Source: Cycas panzhihuaensis | Lineage: Eukaryota > Cycadophyta | Direction of reading: 5' to 3' | Assembly (NCBI GenBank): GCA_023213395.1 | Contig: CM041465.1 | Span: 223,021,741-223,085,740, forward strand | DNA length: 64,000 nucleotides | Part shown: piece after piece, positions 43,002 to 55,346 of the stretch | Layout: every line of letters starts with the position of its first letter | Position numbering within the stretch: the stretch's first letter is position 1 | Notes under the pieces: generated by a model | What the model was told of the DNA's origin: nothing | The model's input: only the letters and a program-made list of their open reading frames with translations | The model's database searches: none | Program-made: the position numbers and the translations under genes

Positions 43002-43439
43002 GGTATTAGTGTCATAGTTGGGTTAATTACAACTTGAGGTTATGAACCTATATGTGTGGGGTCTCTTTTACTCACACCTCTTTGTAATGTCTTTGTAAGT
43101 TGATCATACAGGTGCCATGTGCCACCTTGCATGATCGATCCTTCATATTCCCATCTCATGTAATGGTTTTATATTGATGTATATGTATCCACTTGATTTT
43201 TAATATATCAATAATAGTTTTCTGTTGTTCATTTTTGGCTCTCCTATCTCAAGTGTGTGCATTTTACATTTTGGTATTAGAGCTTGTTTGAGAGGCAACC
43301 ATCATTGGGATGGCACCTCTCAAACCTGGGATGTGTGAGTGTTTGTATGTACAAGCTTTCAATTAAGAGTCTTGAAAAATCTTCATTTATACTCTTTGTG
43401 GCAGAACCATATTATGATTAGGAACATAGTGGCTGCCCT

Positions 43440-45290
43440 CTTGAAAATAAAAATTCTAAATGGAATAAACTAGTTCACCTTCATTGACTTCCTCCGCCAA
43501 CCGCTTTCTAGGTGCCCCTCTGAAGCTCCATAGATTCTCTCACTCTGCCACCATCGGAATGCAAGCCAGGTCTTCGCCCCTTATCCACACTGTTAGTTTT
43601 CCAAAGTGATTGTTGCTCGGCAAATTATGCTTCCATTTTCTTGGGAAGCGGAAGTACGCCGATGTTGGTGCAGGGCCCTTCTTAAATTCTTGAAATTCGT
43701 TCCATTCTGATTTGTATATTGGCATTAAAATTGTGGAAAATTGTGTTTTTAAGAACAAAAGCTTTCGGGCAAGCAAAATTTTGTAGGTGATGGTTAACAA
43801 TGGGGCGAAGAGCACTTTGAGCAAATTAATTTTTGTTCCAAACGGCACAGAGTTTGAACGCTTCTCTTGAAATTTAAGTTTCTATGAAGAAAAAGCTAAT
43901 AAATATTTTCTCAATGCTGAAGAGATGCTATTTATGAGGCCCCAGCCAGTTAACATTGGGAAAAACGAGCATTGTGGTTCATAGTTAATGGATTTAGGGT
44001 GTCCTTGTCAGTTACAATGTTTTGCAACTAAAATGTCTGGGTTGAATCGAAACGAACTGGTACAAGGTTTGTACAGACTTGTTGTACAACCTATTAAATT
44101 GCTTGGAAGTAGGACATGTTGAAGGGAAAAAATATTGAAGTTAGATACCTTATGTTCAAAGCCTAGTGAAGAATTAATTCTGATTAAATGGTTTGCACTG
44201 TACATTCATTGGCAATGCTGATTACTGTGAGAATATGTTTGCAAAAGAAAATTGTACAAGAATCCTGCACTTTACTAGGTTAGGTGGGCTTTGATGGATT
44301 CCAATGGTGAAATTTTCATATAGACTTATTTTAATGTCAAAGTCTAGTTTCATTGAAAATCTTCTTTTGGCTTTTGCAAATGTATCACTAGCTCAGGAAA
44401 GGTTGCAAGTTAGGGTTTCACAAGGATTATCCAACAGACCCCATAGATTAAATCCAAACAAATGTGAAGTAAGTTTGGGTAAACAAGGAAGGAATGTTGT
44501 TAGTGATTCCTTTCTCTTTAACCATCATATAAGTAATGGAACAATGTTTCTTAAAGCCAATAACGCCTTAGAAAGCCAGTGTAACAACTTAGAATGGAGT
44601 TTCAAGGATGGATTATAGGAGTGAAAACAAAGTTTATGCAGAGACAATGTTACTTCAAGGAATGACCAGATTGGGGATTGTAGTCTTTGTTTGCTATTCC
44701 TATGAAAGAGTTAAGGTTTTTAGGCGACATGCAAGACTGAGACTTTGGAGAACAAGTTGCTCTTCCTTAGAGGGGATTGTTTTGGCTTGGTTATTTTCCA
44801 AGGGATCTTTCCATATCAAGATATTTTGGTCTAGAAACTAAACAAGCACTACGAGGTCTTCAAAAAGCCCATGGAGTTCTAAATATCGGTCTTTGGGGTT
44901 CTCTGTCTTGTGAAGCATTCTGGAATTACCTTTTGATAGAAATCTTGCATAGATTGGAAGAAGAAAAAGGAGTCTCGAAATCTGTAGAACTTGTAGTTGC
45001 TTGGGATTCACCATTAATTGGGAATAATAGGGACACACTTGGCTAGATTGGGAGTCTGTTATCATAGAAAATCAAAGAATGGAATGTTAGAAAAATTTTA
45101 GAAAATCTTGCCATTGCAATTTCCACCCCCAAGTGGAAGGTAATTCTTGAGAGAGGTGGTATTATCCTAGTAAATGGTGCAGTCTTGTTTGTTCTGCTAA
45201 GATTAAGGATTTCAATGCAAGCTAAGTTTCATGGACAAGTTATTAAAAGATGAATCCTTAGATTAGAATGGTGTACAGACACAAGTTCTC
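43440..45290 (+). pseudogene. Relic of a host gene: plastid-type leader peptide and peptidoglycan-binding-like domain
   Basis: 43462-43690 reads like a chloroplast transit peptide, rich in S, A, R and L (SPSLTSSANRFLGAPLKL, then IGMQARSSPLIHTVSFPK), with one stop. Later blocks are separated by non-coding stretches, as exons would be. 44304-44618 is open (RVSQGLSNRPHRLNPN). 44741-44935 gives D-F-G-E-Q-V-A-L, W-L-G-Y-F-P, then YFGLETKQALRGLQKAHG and G-L-W-G, the pattern of a peptidoglycan-binding-like domain (PF01471 type). Stops break it. It continues at 56957 beyond element F. The identity of the gene is not known to me. Confidence 0.5.
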
Positions 45291-45300
45291 GGGCTAACCA

Positions 45301-45642
45301 TGTTAGACTTTAGAGGGTCACATATTATAATGCACATTTGTGCAAATAGGTAGTCTATAGTTCATTGGTCAATTAATAGGTGTTATGTCATTAGTTGTGT
45401 TAGAGGTTAATAGTCCCACATGTAACTCACCTCATCCTATATATTCTCACTTATGATGTATAAATGAGTGAATAAGGTAGAGTGGTACACATTGAGTCAA
45501 GATGGAGATTATTGTTGAGTTATTGTTATGGTGTCATTATGATGTAGACATTTTGATTATGAGTTAATGATATTTCCATTATGATCATGATGCTTGTTTC
45601 ATTGTTCTTGATATTGGATAATCTTTTTTGAATATTTCAACA
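45301..45642 (+). repeat. 5' LTR of element F
   Basis: 342 bp, TGTTAGAC...TTTCAACA. TATAAATG at 45459-45466. It lacks an 11 bp segment (about gttattgtaat) present in the 3' copy. Confidence 0.92.
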
Positions 45643-46668
45643 TGGTGTCAGAGTGGGTTGGTGGTCAAGCTCAACATTTTTTAGGTTCACCAATTTATTG
45701 ATAGGTGTAGAGGTGGCTCCATAGAGCCAATTGCTAGATTGAGGCTCTGCTGGCATCATTGTTGCAAGTTGTGCGAAGTCGTGCCCGTGATTGATGCAAG
45801 ATAGAATTTTTACCAGGTAATATTGTTCCTTGACATTGTTATATGATGAAAAGCTATGTGCCAGGGTTTATCTTGTAAAGAAATTGGTTAGTGTGAATTT
45901 GTGAAGCTTAAAAGTGATGATATATGAATGAATTTGAAATTGCCGATCATTGAATTATGTTTGTATGGTGAAAGTGAAGGTTTTGTATTTGTTAGAGTTT
46001 GTGTTGGAAATATTGAGGATTTGATTGGTGAAGTTAAAGTCAACAATCAAGTTTATGTTAAATTGTTTCTTGTATGTATAGAGAAGTTAGCCACGTTTGT
46101 AAAACCCTAGCTATTGCATGATAAAATATCTCTATGGAGTCAATGAATTACCTGCACATAAAGGAAAGAAATCTGTCCGTAACAGAGTCTATCTAATAGC
46201 ATTCATTTGTTAAAAAATTCTGGAAGGGACAGTTGGTCTAAACTCTGTTAGAAACAACTGTGTGAAAAATAAAGAGCCCGCCATAGACTGTGAAACCAGT
46301 AGAGGCCATGTAAAGGTGCTTGGGATGGTAAAAAAAAGGAATAGCCTGCATAAGCTTGTGGCTGAAAACTTGCACCTTTGCGAACTACCCATCATGAAAG
46401 ATGAATGAGCCATCCATAAGGAAAAAATGCCCTGCCATGGATATGAGATCACTGTGAATGCCATTTGAAGGAACTACCCACCAATGAAACTGAAGAGACA
46501 TCTGCATTAAAGTAACAACCATCTAAATAAAGATCTCTGCATGGATAAGAATATGCAAGCATGAATCTCGTTTACCCGTTCAAGAGAAAGCAGTAGGCAC
46601 CCAAATCCTGTCCTGCATAGAGAATAGAGTTGAGATAAACATATATATAAAAAAAAGGAGGGAGGTAC
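45643..46668 (+). other. Element F leader, left part
   Basis: The first 220 bp match F' (9465-9699). Beyond that the content is unrecognised. A minus-strand frame at 46464-46210 (W-P-L-L-V-S-Q-S-M-A-G type) and its alternative frame have protein-like stretches and could be further captured sequence, but I cannot name it. Confidence 0.4.
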
Positions 46669-47221
46669 TGTGAAAAATGGCCTAATGGCCTTACAATCCC
46701 AAGATCTAGAAGCTAGGTTCACTCTAGTTCTAGAAAGCAACAAATGCTAACAAGTATGAAACTCTTAAGATGAAACATAAGCAAGATAAAGCATGAAAAA
46801 AAGGAGCAAGAAAATGATACCAAAGATGAGGGGTTGGAATTGGTCCAACCTCCAAATGAATAACAATTTGATTAACAAATTGGCAGCATAACAATACAGC
46901 TCCAACTCTATATGAGAACAATGAGGAGAGGTCTCATTATATAGAGTGAAAGGAGAGACCTAAGGCATTGGATGTTTGACAAGTGTCAAACATCCAAGGT
47001 ACATGCCTTGCATGTAGGACATGTGTCCTTTTAAGGCTCTCAAGTGAGCAAAAGTGCATGGGGGTCCATTTGACCCTTTAGTGACAATGTTATGTCACTA
47101 GAAAAGAATGTGGGTGTGCACTTTATCACTTAAGTGATAAGTCACCCCTAAAGTATAAAAGTACAAATATTACATGAAAAATAAAGTACATAGTCTTGAC
47201 ATGTAAACATAAGGTTTAACA
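46669..47221 (-). repeat. 3' LTR of element G
   Basis: 553 bp, TGTGAAAAATGG...GGTTTAACA. On the minus strand a TATA-like CTATATAAT is near 46932-46941. Complete copy of the LTR. Confidence 0.9.
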
Positions 47222-47274
47222 CCCCCCCTTACTGTTTACAATGTTAAGTCAGACCCCTAGACCATCTCTAAATT

Positions 47275-50200
47275 TTACAAATTTTTCTCTACCAAGTGGC
47301 TTGGTAAAGATATCTCATTGTCTGCTTTACATTGGTCGATATTGAAGGTTGATCTCACCACTTTGCACATGCTCTCTGATGAAGTGATGATAAACCTCAA
47401 TATGTTTGGTCCTTGCATGAAAGACAGGATTCTTGGCCAGCTTGAATACACTTTGATTGTCGCAGTAAATTCTGGTGGGATGATCCTGCTTAAGTCCAAG
47501 TTCCCCAATAATCCGTCGTAGCCAGATAGCCTCACAACCTGCGCTGATTGCAACTTTGTACTCTGCTTCGTTAGCAGACAAGGTAACATTGGGTTGCTTC
47601 TTGCAACTCCACGAAACAATTGTTGAACCAAGGGAAAAACAGTAACCCGAGGTTGATCTCCTGCTATCCTGGCAACCTGCCCAATTAGAATCTGAGAACC
47701 CTTCCAGAGTGAAGTTCTCATCATGTGCATACTCAAGGCCATGCTGCAATGTACCTTTGATGTACTTGAGTATGCGCTTAGCTGCATTCCAGTGTTTCTG
47801 ATTGGGTTGAGACATGTATCGTGAACAAATCCCAACTGCAAATGAAATATCCGGTCGAGTGTTGGTGAGATAAATGAAGCTACCGATCAACTGTCGGTAA
47901 AGAGTGGGATCTGCAGGTGCAGCTTCCTCATTGAGAGTAAGCTTTGTTCCATTCTCCATGGGTGTAGGCGCTGGCTTGCAATCGTGCATCCTGAATCGCT
48001 GCAAAATGTCCCAAGAATATTTCGCTTGAGAGATGAAGATATAGCCTGCCTGTTGTCATACCTCAAAGCCTAAGAAATAATGGAGAAGTCCAAGATCTGT
48101 CATCTCGAAACTCCGTTTCAAGTCATCCTAGAGAATTCGTGTCATCTTAGTGTCATTGCCATTGATCACTAAGTCATCTACATACAAGACAATAAAAATG
48201 GCATGGTTCTTTTCATGTTTGATGTATAAGTTAGGCTCTGAAGTAGATCGATGAAACCCATGTCTGAAGAAGTAATCATTGATCTTTGAGTACCATGCTC
48301 TTGGAGCTTGTTTCTAGCCATATAATGTCTTTTTTAGGCGACATACTAAATGCTCCTTGCCTTGTACTTTGTAACCGGGAGGTTGCTCAAAGTATACCTC
48401 CTCCTGAAGATCGCTATTAAGAAAGGCTCTCTTCACGTCCATCTGAAAAACTGGCCATTTGCATTGAGCTGCTAAGACCAAGATGAGTCTGATGGTGTTC
48501 ATATTAGCCACTGGTGCAAAAGTTTCCTCGTAGTCTATGCCTTCCTTTTGTTTGAATCCTTTTGCCACAAGGCGGGCCTTTTGACACTTAATGTTCCATC
48601 AAAATGGAATTTGGTCTTGTAGACCCATTTGCAACTGATTGCCTGCTTGTGTTTAGGCAATTCGACCAAATACCAAGTACCATTCCTTTCAATAGAATGG
48701 GTTTCTTCATCCATGGCAGCCTTCCAATTTTCATTTTTAGAAGCCTCCTCAAAGGTGGAAGGCTCATCAACACATAGCACTTCAGCCATAAGTGCAAAAT
48801 TGGTTTGCTGCCTATATTTTGATGGACGTTTTCCTTCAATAATGTGGCCGTCCTGCACTGTTTGAGTATACCATTTTGGTAACATTTTAATTGATGTGAC
48901 TTGAACCTCAAGATCTTCTGGTCTAAGTGGTTGATCAACAGAAGATGTGCTAAGATCAAGTGGAGCTAAATCTGATGATGTGGACGGTCCAGCAGGTGCA
49001 GATGATGTACATGGAGTTGAAGATTGAGAGGGAAGGAAAGCTTCAACAATCTTTTTGGCTTTGTCAATGGGGGGTTGCATGGATGCTGTTTGCAACTCCT
49101 TATGATTGTCTTCAACAAAGATTACATCTATTGAGAGATGCATTTTCTTTCCAATGGGATCATACAACTTGTAGGCTTTGCTATGAATGGCATAACCTAC
49201 AAAGATGCATTTTAGAGTATACTTGTCTAATTTTGTTCTTTGCTGGTCGGGGATGTGCATATAAGCAGTGCACCCAAAAGTCCTCAAATGGCTGACAGTT
49301 GGCTTTTTGCCAGACCATGCCTACTCGGGTGTGATGTTGGTGACTGCTATAGTTGGACTTCGATTTGCCACATAGGCAGCTGTGTGGAATGCCTCTGCCC
49401 AGTAAGCTAGAGTGAGTCCTTTTGCATGCATCATTGCTTTGACTTTGTTAGCCAAAGTTCTATTCATTCTTTCGGAGACTCCATTTTGTTGAGGAGTATG
49501 AGGAATAGTAAGCTGTCTCCGAATACCATTATCCTTGCAGAATTAGGTGAATTCATTTGAAGTAAATTCACCTCCATTGTCTGTCCTTAGTGTTTTGATA
49601 GATTGGCCAGACTCGTTCTCCACTTCAAGCTTGAATTCTTTGAACTTTGAAAATGCTTCAATCTTGTGCTTGATGAAGTAGACCTAGACTTTATGAGAAA
49701 AGTCAACAATGAAGGAGATGTAGTACAAAGCTCCTGCAAAGGATGCGGTGGACATAGGTCCACACAAATCTGAGTGTACCAGCTGCAAAGGATGTGATGC
49801 ACGCCAAGCTTTACCTTTAGGGAAAGGCAAGCGATGTTGTGTCCCCATTATGCATGCTTCACAAAGACATTTTGTGCCATATATCTTTGGAAGCCCATGT
49901 ATCATGTTTTTGTTCACCATCTGCCTAAGATTGTCTAAGATCAAATGGCCTAGACGTTGATGCCAAAGTTGCATCTTGGACAAGTTTTGAGTGACAATGG
50001 ATCCAGAGTAAGTAGAATCAAGTGTTATGTTATTAGCATCTAATTTGTAGAGGCCATGATCCTCATATCCAACAACTACTACTTGGTCATCTTTGTCACT
50101 TATTACACATTTCCCATTTTTGAACAAAATGCTCATCTGTTGCTTGTCTAATTTGCTAACAGATAGCAAACTTTTGTCCATAGAAGGTATAAAGTAGGCA

Positions 50201-50400
50201 TTGCCATTGGGAAATGAAGAGGAAGGATTAGAAGAAGAATGAAACGGAGCTATTGTGCCTATGCCAGAAATCTTGACAGATTGATTGTTGCCGAAGGTCA
50301 CTGATTGACATTTTCCTTCCTTGATGTCGCAAAGGAGTTCTTCACTCGCAGTCATGTGTTGAGTAGCTCCAGAGTCAATAATCCAAGTTTCATCAACCTT
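47275..50400 (-). pseudogene. pol: Pol of copia element G
   Basis: Protease signature W-I-I-D-S-G-A-T-Q-H-M at about 50385-50350. The pre-integrase part has WHQRLGHL and CEACIMGTQHRLPF. Integrase from 49800 has VHSDLCGP, then T-D-N-G-G-E-F near 49570 and the N-x-x-E-R-M-N-R segment near 49460. RT spans 48640-48000 with QMDVKRAFLNSDLQEE and the active site YVDD at about 48180-48169. RNase H 47720-47300 has FSDSNWAGCQDSRRSTSG, SANEAEYKVA, YCDNQSVFKLAKN. Breaks are few: stops near 49323, 49545, 49687 and 48313 and a frameshift near 48570. Most motifs are complete, in keeping with a recent insertion. Confidence 0.9.
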
Positions 50401-51392
50401 GGATGATTTATAAGCACAAAACAGTTTGTCCTCATCTGCAAACAGATTGAAGTGGCGTTGATTGCAACCTCTAAAACCCCCCTTCCTCTTTGACCTCCTC
50501 GATAGGCACCTCGATTTGGTTGAGGGGTTCTTTCTTCTTTGTTATTCTTTGGAATCTTTGTTGGAGCTAACGTAGGCTGCTGCTGTTGTCGTAGATCTGC
50601 TTGCTTCTTCCTACAATTAGGTGCAATGTGGCCAGCTTTGCCACAATAATGACAAACAACATTGGTCTTTGAGGAACCAATGTTCATGTTCCCAAACTGC
50701 TTTGAGAGTGCAGGTTTGGGGTTGTGCTTGGGCTTTGATTTGGCCGTGAATGCACTTGATGTAGATGGTTTGTCCTCATTATCCTTGGTTTAAATTTGTT
50801 CCTCTTGAAGCAACAAGCTTTCAAGTTCATTAAATGACATTCGTTTGAGTGAACCATCTCGTGTAGTAGAAGATATAAAGCCATTGTAGTCCTTAGGCAA
50901 AGCTTTGGTGATTGATGTTATAAGCTCATCTCTAATGGCTGGACTACCTAGTGTATTCAATTCATCACATACCTCCTTGATGGAGGAAAGAAAAGCCGAC
51001 ATAGGCTTGACAAATTTTACAGAATACAACTTGGCTTTTACCATCAATATGCGAGCTTCATCTCGCCTTTCATACAAAGAGGACAAAATGTCCCATGCTT
51101 CGTTAGAAGTTTTTGCACATATAATATTTTGATCCACATGAACATCAACAATCATATGTAGGAATGCTAAAGCGATTTCATCTTTGGCTTCCGATGCAGC
51201 AACAAGAGCATCATCAGGTTGAACAGTTACATCACCATTGATAATAGGTAGAGGTTGGGGTATCCTTCCAGAAACATAACCCCAAAATTCATTCATTATC
51301 AAAAGATTTTGAGTGATCCTCTTCCATTCTTGATAGTTATCTTGTCCTGTTAATCTAATTATGCATGCATTAAGCATGTTAATTGTAGTCAT
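50352..51392 (-). pseudogene. gag: Gag of copia element G
   Basis: Start M-T-T-I-N-M-L at 51392, then LTGQDNYQEWKRITQNLL, the UBN2-type capsid domain (SLYERRDEARILMVKAKLY, ALPKDYNGFISSTTRD). One stop at about 50789 after EEQI. Then the linker and a single zinc knuckle CHYCGKAGHIAPNC at about 50650, followed by Q- and R/G-rich sequence. Unlike A/B/D/M there is only one knuckle. A frameshift near 50470 separates it from protease. Confidence 0.9.
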
Positions 51393-54042
51393 GTTTCAGT
51401 TGTAAGGCTTGAAGCTAGCAGATAACTTGGAAACTCAAAGCTTTCGTCGCTTAAGTTCCACCTTCTAATGAAACCAACAATTCTGATCTTACTAGAAGAT
51501 CCAACAACTGAATGGAATGATGAGGGGTGGAGGACTAGGCTATGGAGTTGGTCCAACCCTGATCTATAGAGGAGATCCAACAGTTGGCCAAGTTAAATTT
51601 AGGACAAGGCAGGTAGGGCTGATCTGCATGGACGTACCATGCTTTCCCTGGGGTTCACAGCCCCAATAACACCTTTTTCGAACCTCCTTTCCCTCAAGCA
51701 ACCTTAATTCTCGTGCACTTACCGTATGGTCAGTTGGTCCCCTAGGGAATGCACCAAGCTTAAGGTTATTTCAGAGGCAAGGTTTGAACCTTTTTCGGGT
51801 TTCTCCAACAAGTTTTTTAAAGTCACTTTTTAGAAGGTTAAAGTGAATTTAAGATTTATTTTACTTGGATGATGTAGTTATGAAAGTGTTTGATTAAGCT
51901 TACAATGAAAGAGGCTTCAGAAAGAAGCAAGCTAGTACATCAAATGAACACTTAAAATGTTGTTTACAATGAGCACTTAATGAAGTGAGAGTGCTTATGC
52001 AAATCCAAGTAAAAAAAGATGCTTGAGTACAATGAGTTTTGCAAGAAAAGTACTTTGAAAAGATGCTAAGTACTCAAAGAAGCAAAACTTTGTGATGAAA
52101 GTACAAGTGGGTTCCTTTTAATGCTCAAAAGTGAAGAGAAGAAGACCACTTGCCAAATAAGGACACCAAGCACCAAGTGTTGGGACTTTAAAATAGTCCC
52201 AACGATAAAAAAATGAAGTGATTTTATTAAATAGAAGTGTTTTTGAGCCCTTTTTTGAGACTAAGGGCACTAGGTGACCATGCAAGGTGCCTTAAAAAGA
52301 GTATTGAAACAGTGATAAATATCACTTTTGATAAGGTATCAACACTTAAAATCACTTTCGACAAGACTTTTTAACACTTATAAACATGAAATAAGTGTAA
52401 AATAAAGCTTGAAATGCCTAAAAACAAAGGTTGAAATTCAATTTTTTTTGCAACTTTGAGTGATAAGGACACCACGTAGGGAGCCTTTGAAAATGCTTAA
52501 AAATAAGTATTTTTTATCTTCAAAGAAGTGAGATTGACTTAGTATCAGTGATTTAATGAGATCACTAAGTACTAAGAAGATTTTTAGCTCCAAATGTACA
52601 AAAAAAAAAGATTTTTCCCTTAATAAAATTTAAACCAAAGGTCACCATGCAAGGTGCCTTGACTAGGAAAAATGACTTAATAAAGAGAAAACATCACTTT
52701 TGATGTAGAAAATCACTAAAGTACCTTGGTTTAGTCTCTTTCTTTCTAAAGTGAAGTAAAAAAAAATTAAGAGACTAAATAACACTTTAGAAATATTTAA
52801 ATTTTGGCTAAAAAAGTGAATTTTTAGTACTTTAAGTGACTTAAAAAGACACTTAATATAAACTTTAGGCCAAAGAGATTATATAAAAAGGAATATACTG
52901 CGGATATTCCGATTTTTATAACATAATGTTAAAAGTAAAAGTTACAAAAACAAAATTTTTGGAAAATTTGAAGTTGGTGGAGCCATGCTGTTAAATGCGC
53001 CCGTAGTGGATACACAATCGATGCATGCTCTTTTAAGACTTCACGGATGGCCATAAAAAATCAGGAGGGGCGTACTTACTAAACGGAGCTATCTCCCAAG
53101 TCTCAGAGGGTTCCGTCCACTGTGCGATGAGAAACAAGCGATTGAAGCTTTGGCTAGGCGCACAGACGTGTAGAACGAAGCAATTGCCACAGGACTATTA
53201 AGGTGACGTATAGCCACCGAGTGGACTCTGTGGGACCCACTGTTGATCCTCCAGTGAGGTGTGAGGCTTGCAATAAGCAAGCAGAGCAGAGACGGGAAAA
53301 AAAAGGAGGGCGCATGGACAAACTTGCAGTTATGCAGCTGTACGGTGACTTTGGACCACTGTGTGGACTTGTGGGACCCACTGTAGGGTTGCAGTATGGT
53401 GCATAATCAATGCAAACTCCAGATCTAGAACTGCACGATGGTCGGTAGAAAAACATATTTGAACTTTCTGGGGTTTGTGAAGAACACCCAATGTTGTATT
53501 CAGGCTTGCAGTAAGTTTGTGGAACTGCAGAAACTACAGAGAGTCTGAGAAATACTCAATATCATCAGAGATTAGCTCATAATAACTGAAACTTAACTAT
53601 AGAATCTGCAGGTACAGAAAAGCTTAAATTTTCCACTTGCAGAGAGTGGACTTTCACGGTACAGCAGCTGCCAGGTGAGTTGAAATCAACAAATATATGG
53701 TCTCAGTCAGTAGATCTGAGACTTAGCAAGTATTTTAGACTTGAAAACAATCAGATCTGAGTAAAAAAAAACTAGCAGAGCAATATTTTTAAAAGGAAGT
53801 CACTGTTTGTAACAGCAATTTGTGTTGCACCCAACAAGTCCTTTAAAAAAAAAATTCAGATTTGAAAATAACCCAGCTCCAACCTTCAAAAAATGCTCCA
53901 GAAGTTTGAATCTGCAGGAAATGGGTCTAAACAATCCTTGGATCGCCTTTGGAGGGCGAAGGTCATCACCAAGGGTTTGTAAACCTTTCTTTGAATCTCC
54001 TTGAGCTGAAAAATCAGAACAGAGGGAACTAGTCTCCTCTAG
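51393..54042 (-). other. Long leader of element G
   Basis: About 2.65 kb without a recognised domain. It shares blocks with the G' leader (10641-12538). The phrase gtgggacccactgt occurs at about 53230 and 53370. The about 100-residue minus frame at 53456-53154 is not conserved in G' as far as I can see. Confidence 0.55.
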
Positions 54043-54055
54043 CTCTGATACCAAA

Positions 54056-54230
54056 TGTGAAAAATGGCCTAATGGCCTTACAATCCCAAGATCTAGAAGC
54101 TAGGTTCACTCTAGTTCTAGAAAGCAACAAATGCTAACAAGTATGAAACTCTTAAGATAAAGTACAAAAGTACAAATATTACATGAAAAATAAAGTACAT
54201 AGTCTTAACATGTAAACATAAGGTTTAACA
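54056..54230 (-). repeat. 5' LTR of element G, internally deleted
   Basis: The first about 103 bp and last about 70 bp match the full LTR at 46669; about 378 bp between them are lost, joined at a short aaagta/aaagtac overlap. The promoter region must be in the lost part. Confidence 0.9.
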
Positions 54231-54379
54231 CGTACATCTTTAGTTGTGGAATGCAAATAGTTGTTGTTAAGGTTCAGATGTTGATGGGAGGAGGGATGTA
54301 GATCCGTGGAAATTTGTGGAGATTATGACATCCATGCATAGAGGAGAACGATAGATAGACCTGCACCCGAGTTGCATGT

Positions 54380-54600
54380 GAAATCTCTCTGAAGAAACTG
54401 TTGTAGCATCCATATTTTGATAATCTCAATAAACAAATATGGTTGGGAGTGATAAAAATGGACGATTGGCATGACTTTCCTGCATGGAGGCCAAAAGAGT
54501 TTGTGAATGTTGTACCAGATTTGAACCCACTTGGATTGGACTTGCTCTCTAGATTTCTATGGTATGAGCCATCAATGCAAATCTCTACGTAGAGGACTAT
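54380..54600 (+). pseudogene. Captured B-type cyclin-dependent kinase fragment in element F
   Basis: The plus-strand translation gives I-S-L-K-K-L-L-stop, HPYFDNLNK, then in the same frame Q-I-W-L-G-V and DDWHDFPAWRPKEF, VVPDLNPLGLDLLSRFLW and Y-E-P-S. These are C-lobe motifs of plant CDKs, closest to the B type (W-P-G-V, W-H-x-x-P-x-W, P-N-L-x-P-x-G-x-D-L-L-S, then I-S-A-K-x-A-x-x-H-P-Y-F-D). In a real CDK, H-P-Y-F-D comes last; here it comes first, so the pieces are permuted or come from a tandem copy. No ATP-binding lobe. Sense to F, between primer site and gag-like ORF. Confidence 0.8.
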
Positions 54601-55346
54601 TCGTGTCTTAAAACGTCCGGTCGGGACTGCATAGAGCGTGCTTGAAGTTTTCAATTGGTGTGGAGCTTGATGTAGGTTATAAAACCCTAATTCCTGGAGA
54701 GAAGAAGTGTCCCAGAAGCAATCCCGTAGAGGGACAAATTATTAGGGTTTGGCAACAAGCTTGAATATCACCTCGAAGACGTTCGCAGGGCCAGAGCACG
54801 TCGCAATAGAGAAGACAAATCAAAGATTGCCATGGATTTTATGTCACAGAGATGAAAATGTTTATAGGTGTGATTTCTGAGTAAGGATTTTATTTTTTTC
54901 AAAGTTCTGAATTGAATTAAATTAGATTGGAAGATTTCTTCAAATCCACAGACGTCAAAGTTATTAGGGCAGATTTAATCTTTTTGGCAAAGTCAAATCT
55001 AGATTAAATCAGATTGAAATCAAATTTGAGGTTCGTTAGCCCCCTAGCGGTTAAACGCCTGATCTTATGGAGCCTTAACATGACCTGTTGCTAATTCATT
55101 GAAGGGGCTAAAGCTTTAACAATCTTAATTGATTTTTCATAAGGAGGTCATCTTATAGTTTTCACAATATCTCCTCAACTAGGCATCTGTTTTGTAAACC
55201 GTCTGAATCATTGGAACTATATTTCAGAGATGGTCATTTTAGCATATAATTTGAAGGCATTTGCTATTGTTTTTATAGAGTTATTTCAGTTTGAAGTAGA
55301 TGCATGAATTTTATGTGATATATTGTTAATCAACTCATTCTTACAT
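54601..55346 (+). other. Element F leader, right part
   Basis: About 750 bp without a recognised domain between the kinase fragment and the gag-like ORF. Confidence 0.4.

Larger units (their letters stand above)
37695..43268 (+). repeat. Copia LTR N, split by element M
   Basis: Outer pieces 37695-37776 and 43007-43268 (about 344 bp together), TGTTGGAATATAATG...GCATTTTACA, followed by a primer site (TTGGTATTAGAGC at 43271). It is therefore a 5' LTR in the plus direction. After it comes a short gag-like phrase (N-I-V-A-A-L-L-K-I-K at about 43425) and then a host-gene relic; no 3' LTR is seen. Confidence 0.6.
46669..54230 (-). mobile_element. Copia element G, young insertion with a damaged 5' LTR
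   Basis: 7562 bp, minus strand. 3' LTR 46669-47221 (553 bp); 5' LTR 54056-54230, only 175 bp because the middle is deleted. The shared LTR parts (about 170 bp) differ at about one position. Flanks GGTAC and CGTAC (4 of 5). Primer site (gctctgatacca) at 54043-54054, purine tract complement ccccccctta at 47222. Gag, protease, integrase, RT and RNase H are all present, with few breaks. A leader of about 2.65 kb. A different family from A/B/D/M; G' at 10040-13096 is its relative. Confidence 0.92.

Noticed and set aside
43540-43848. 102-residue minus frame in the host-gene relic
   Set aside because: The plus strand here reads as a transit-peptide-like exon; the minus frame shows no known motif and is probably its shadow.
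53154-53456. 100-residue Cys/Ser-rich minus-strand frame in the G leader
   Set aside because: No recognisable domain and no matching frame seen in the G' leader; probably chance.
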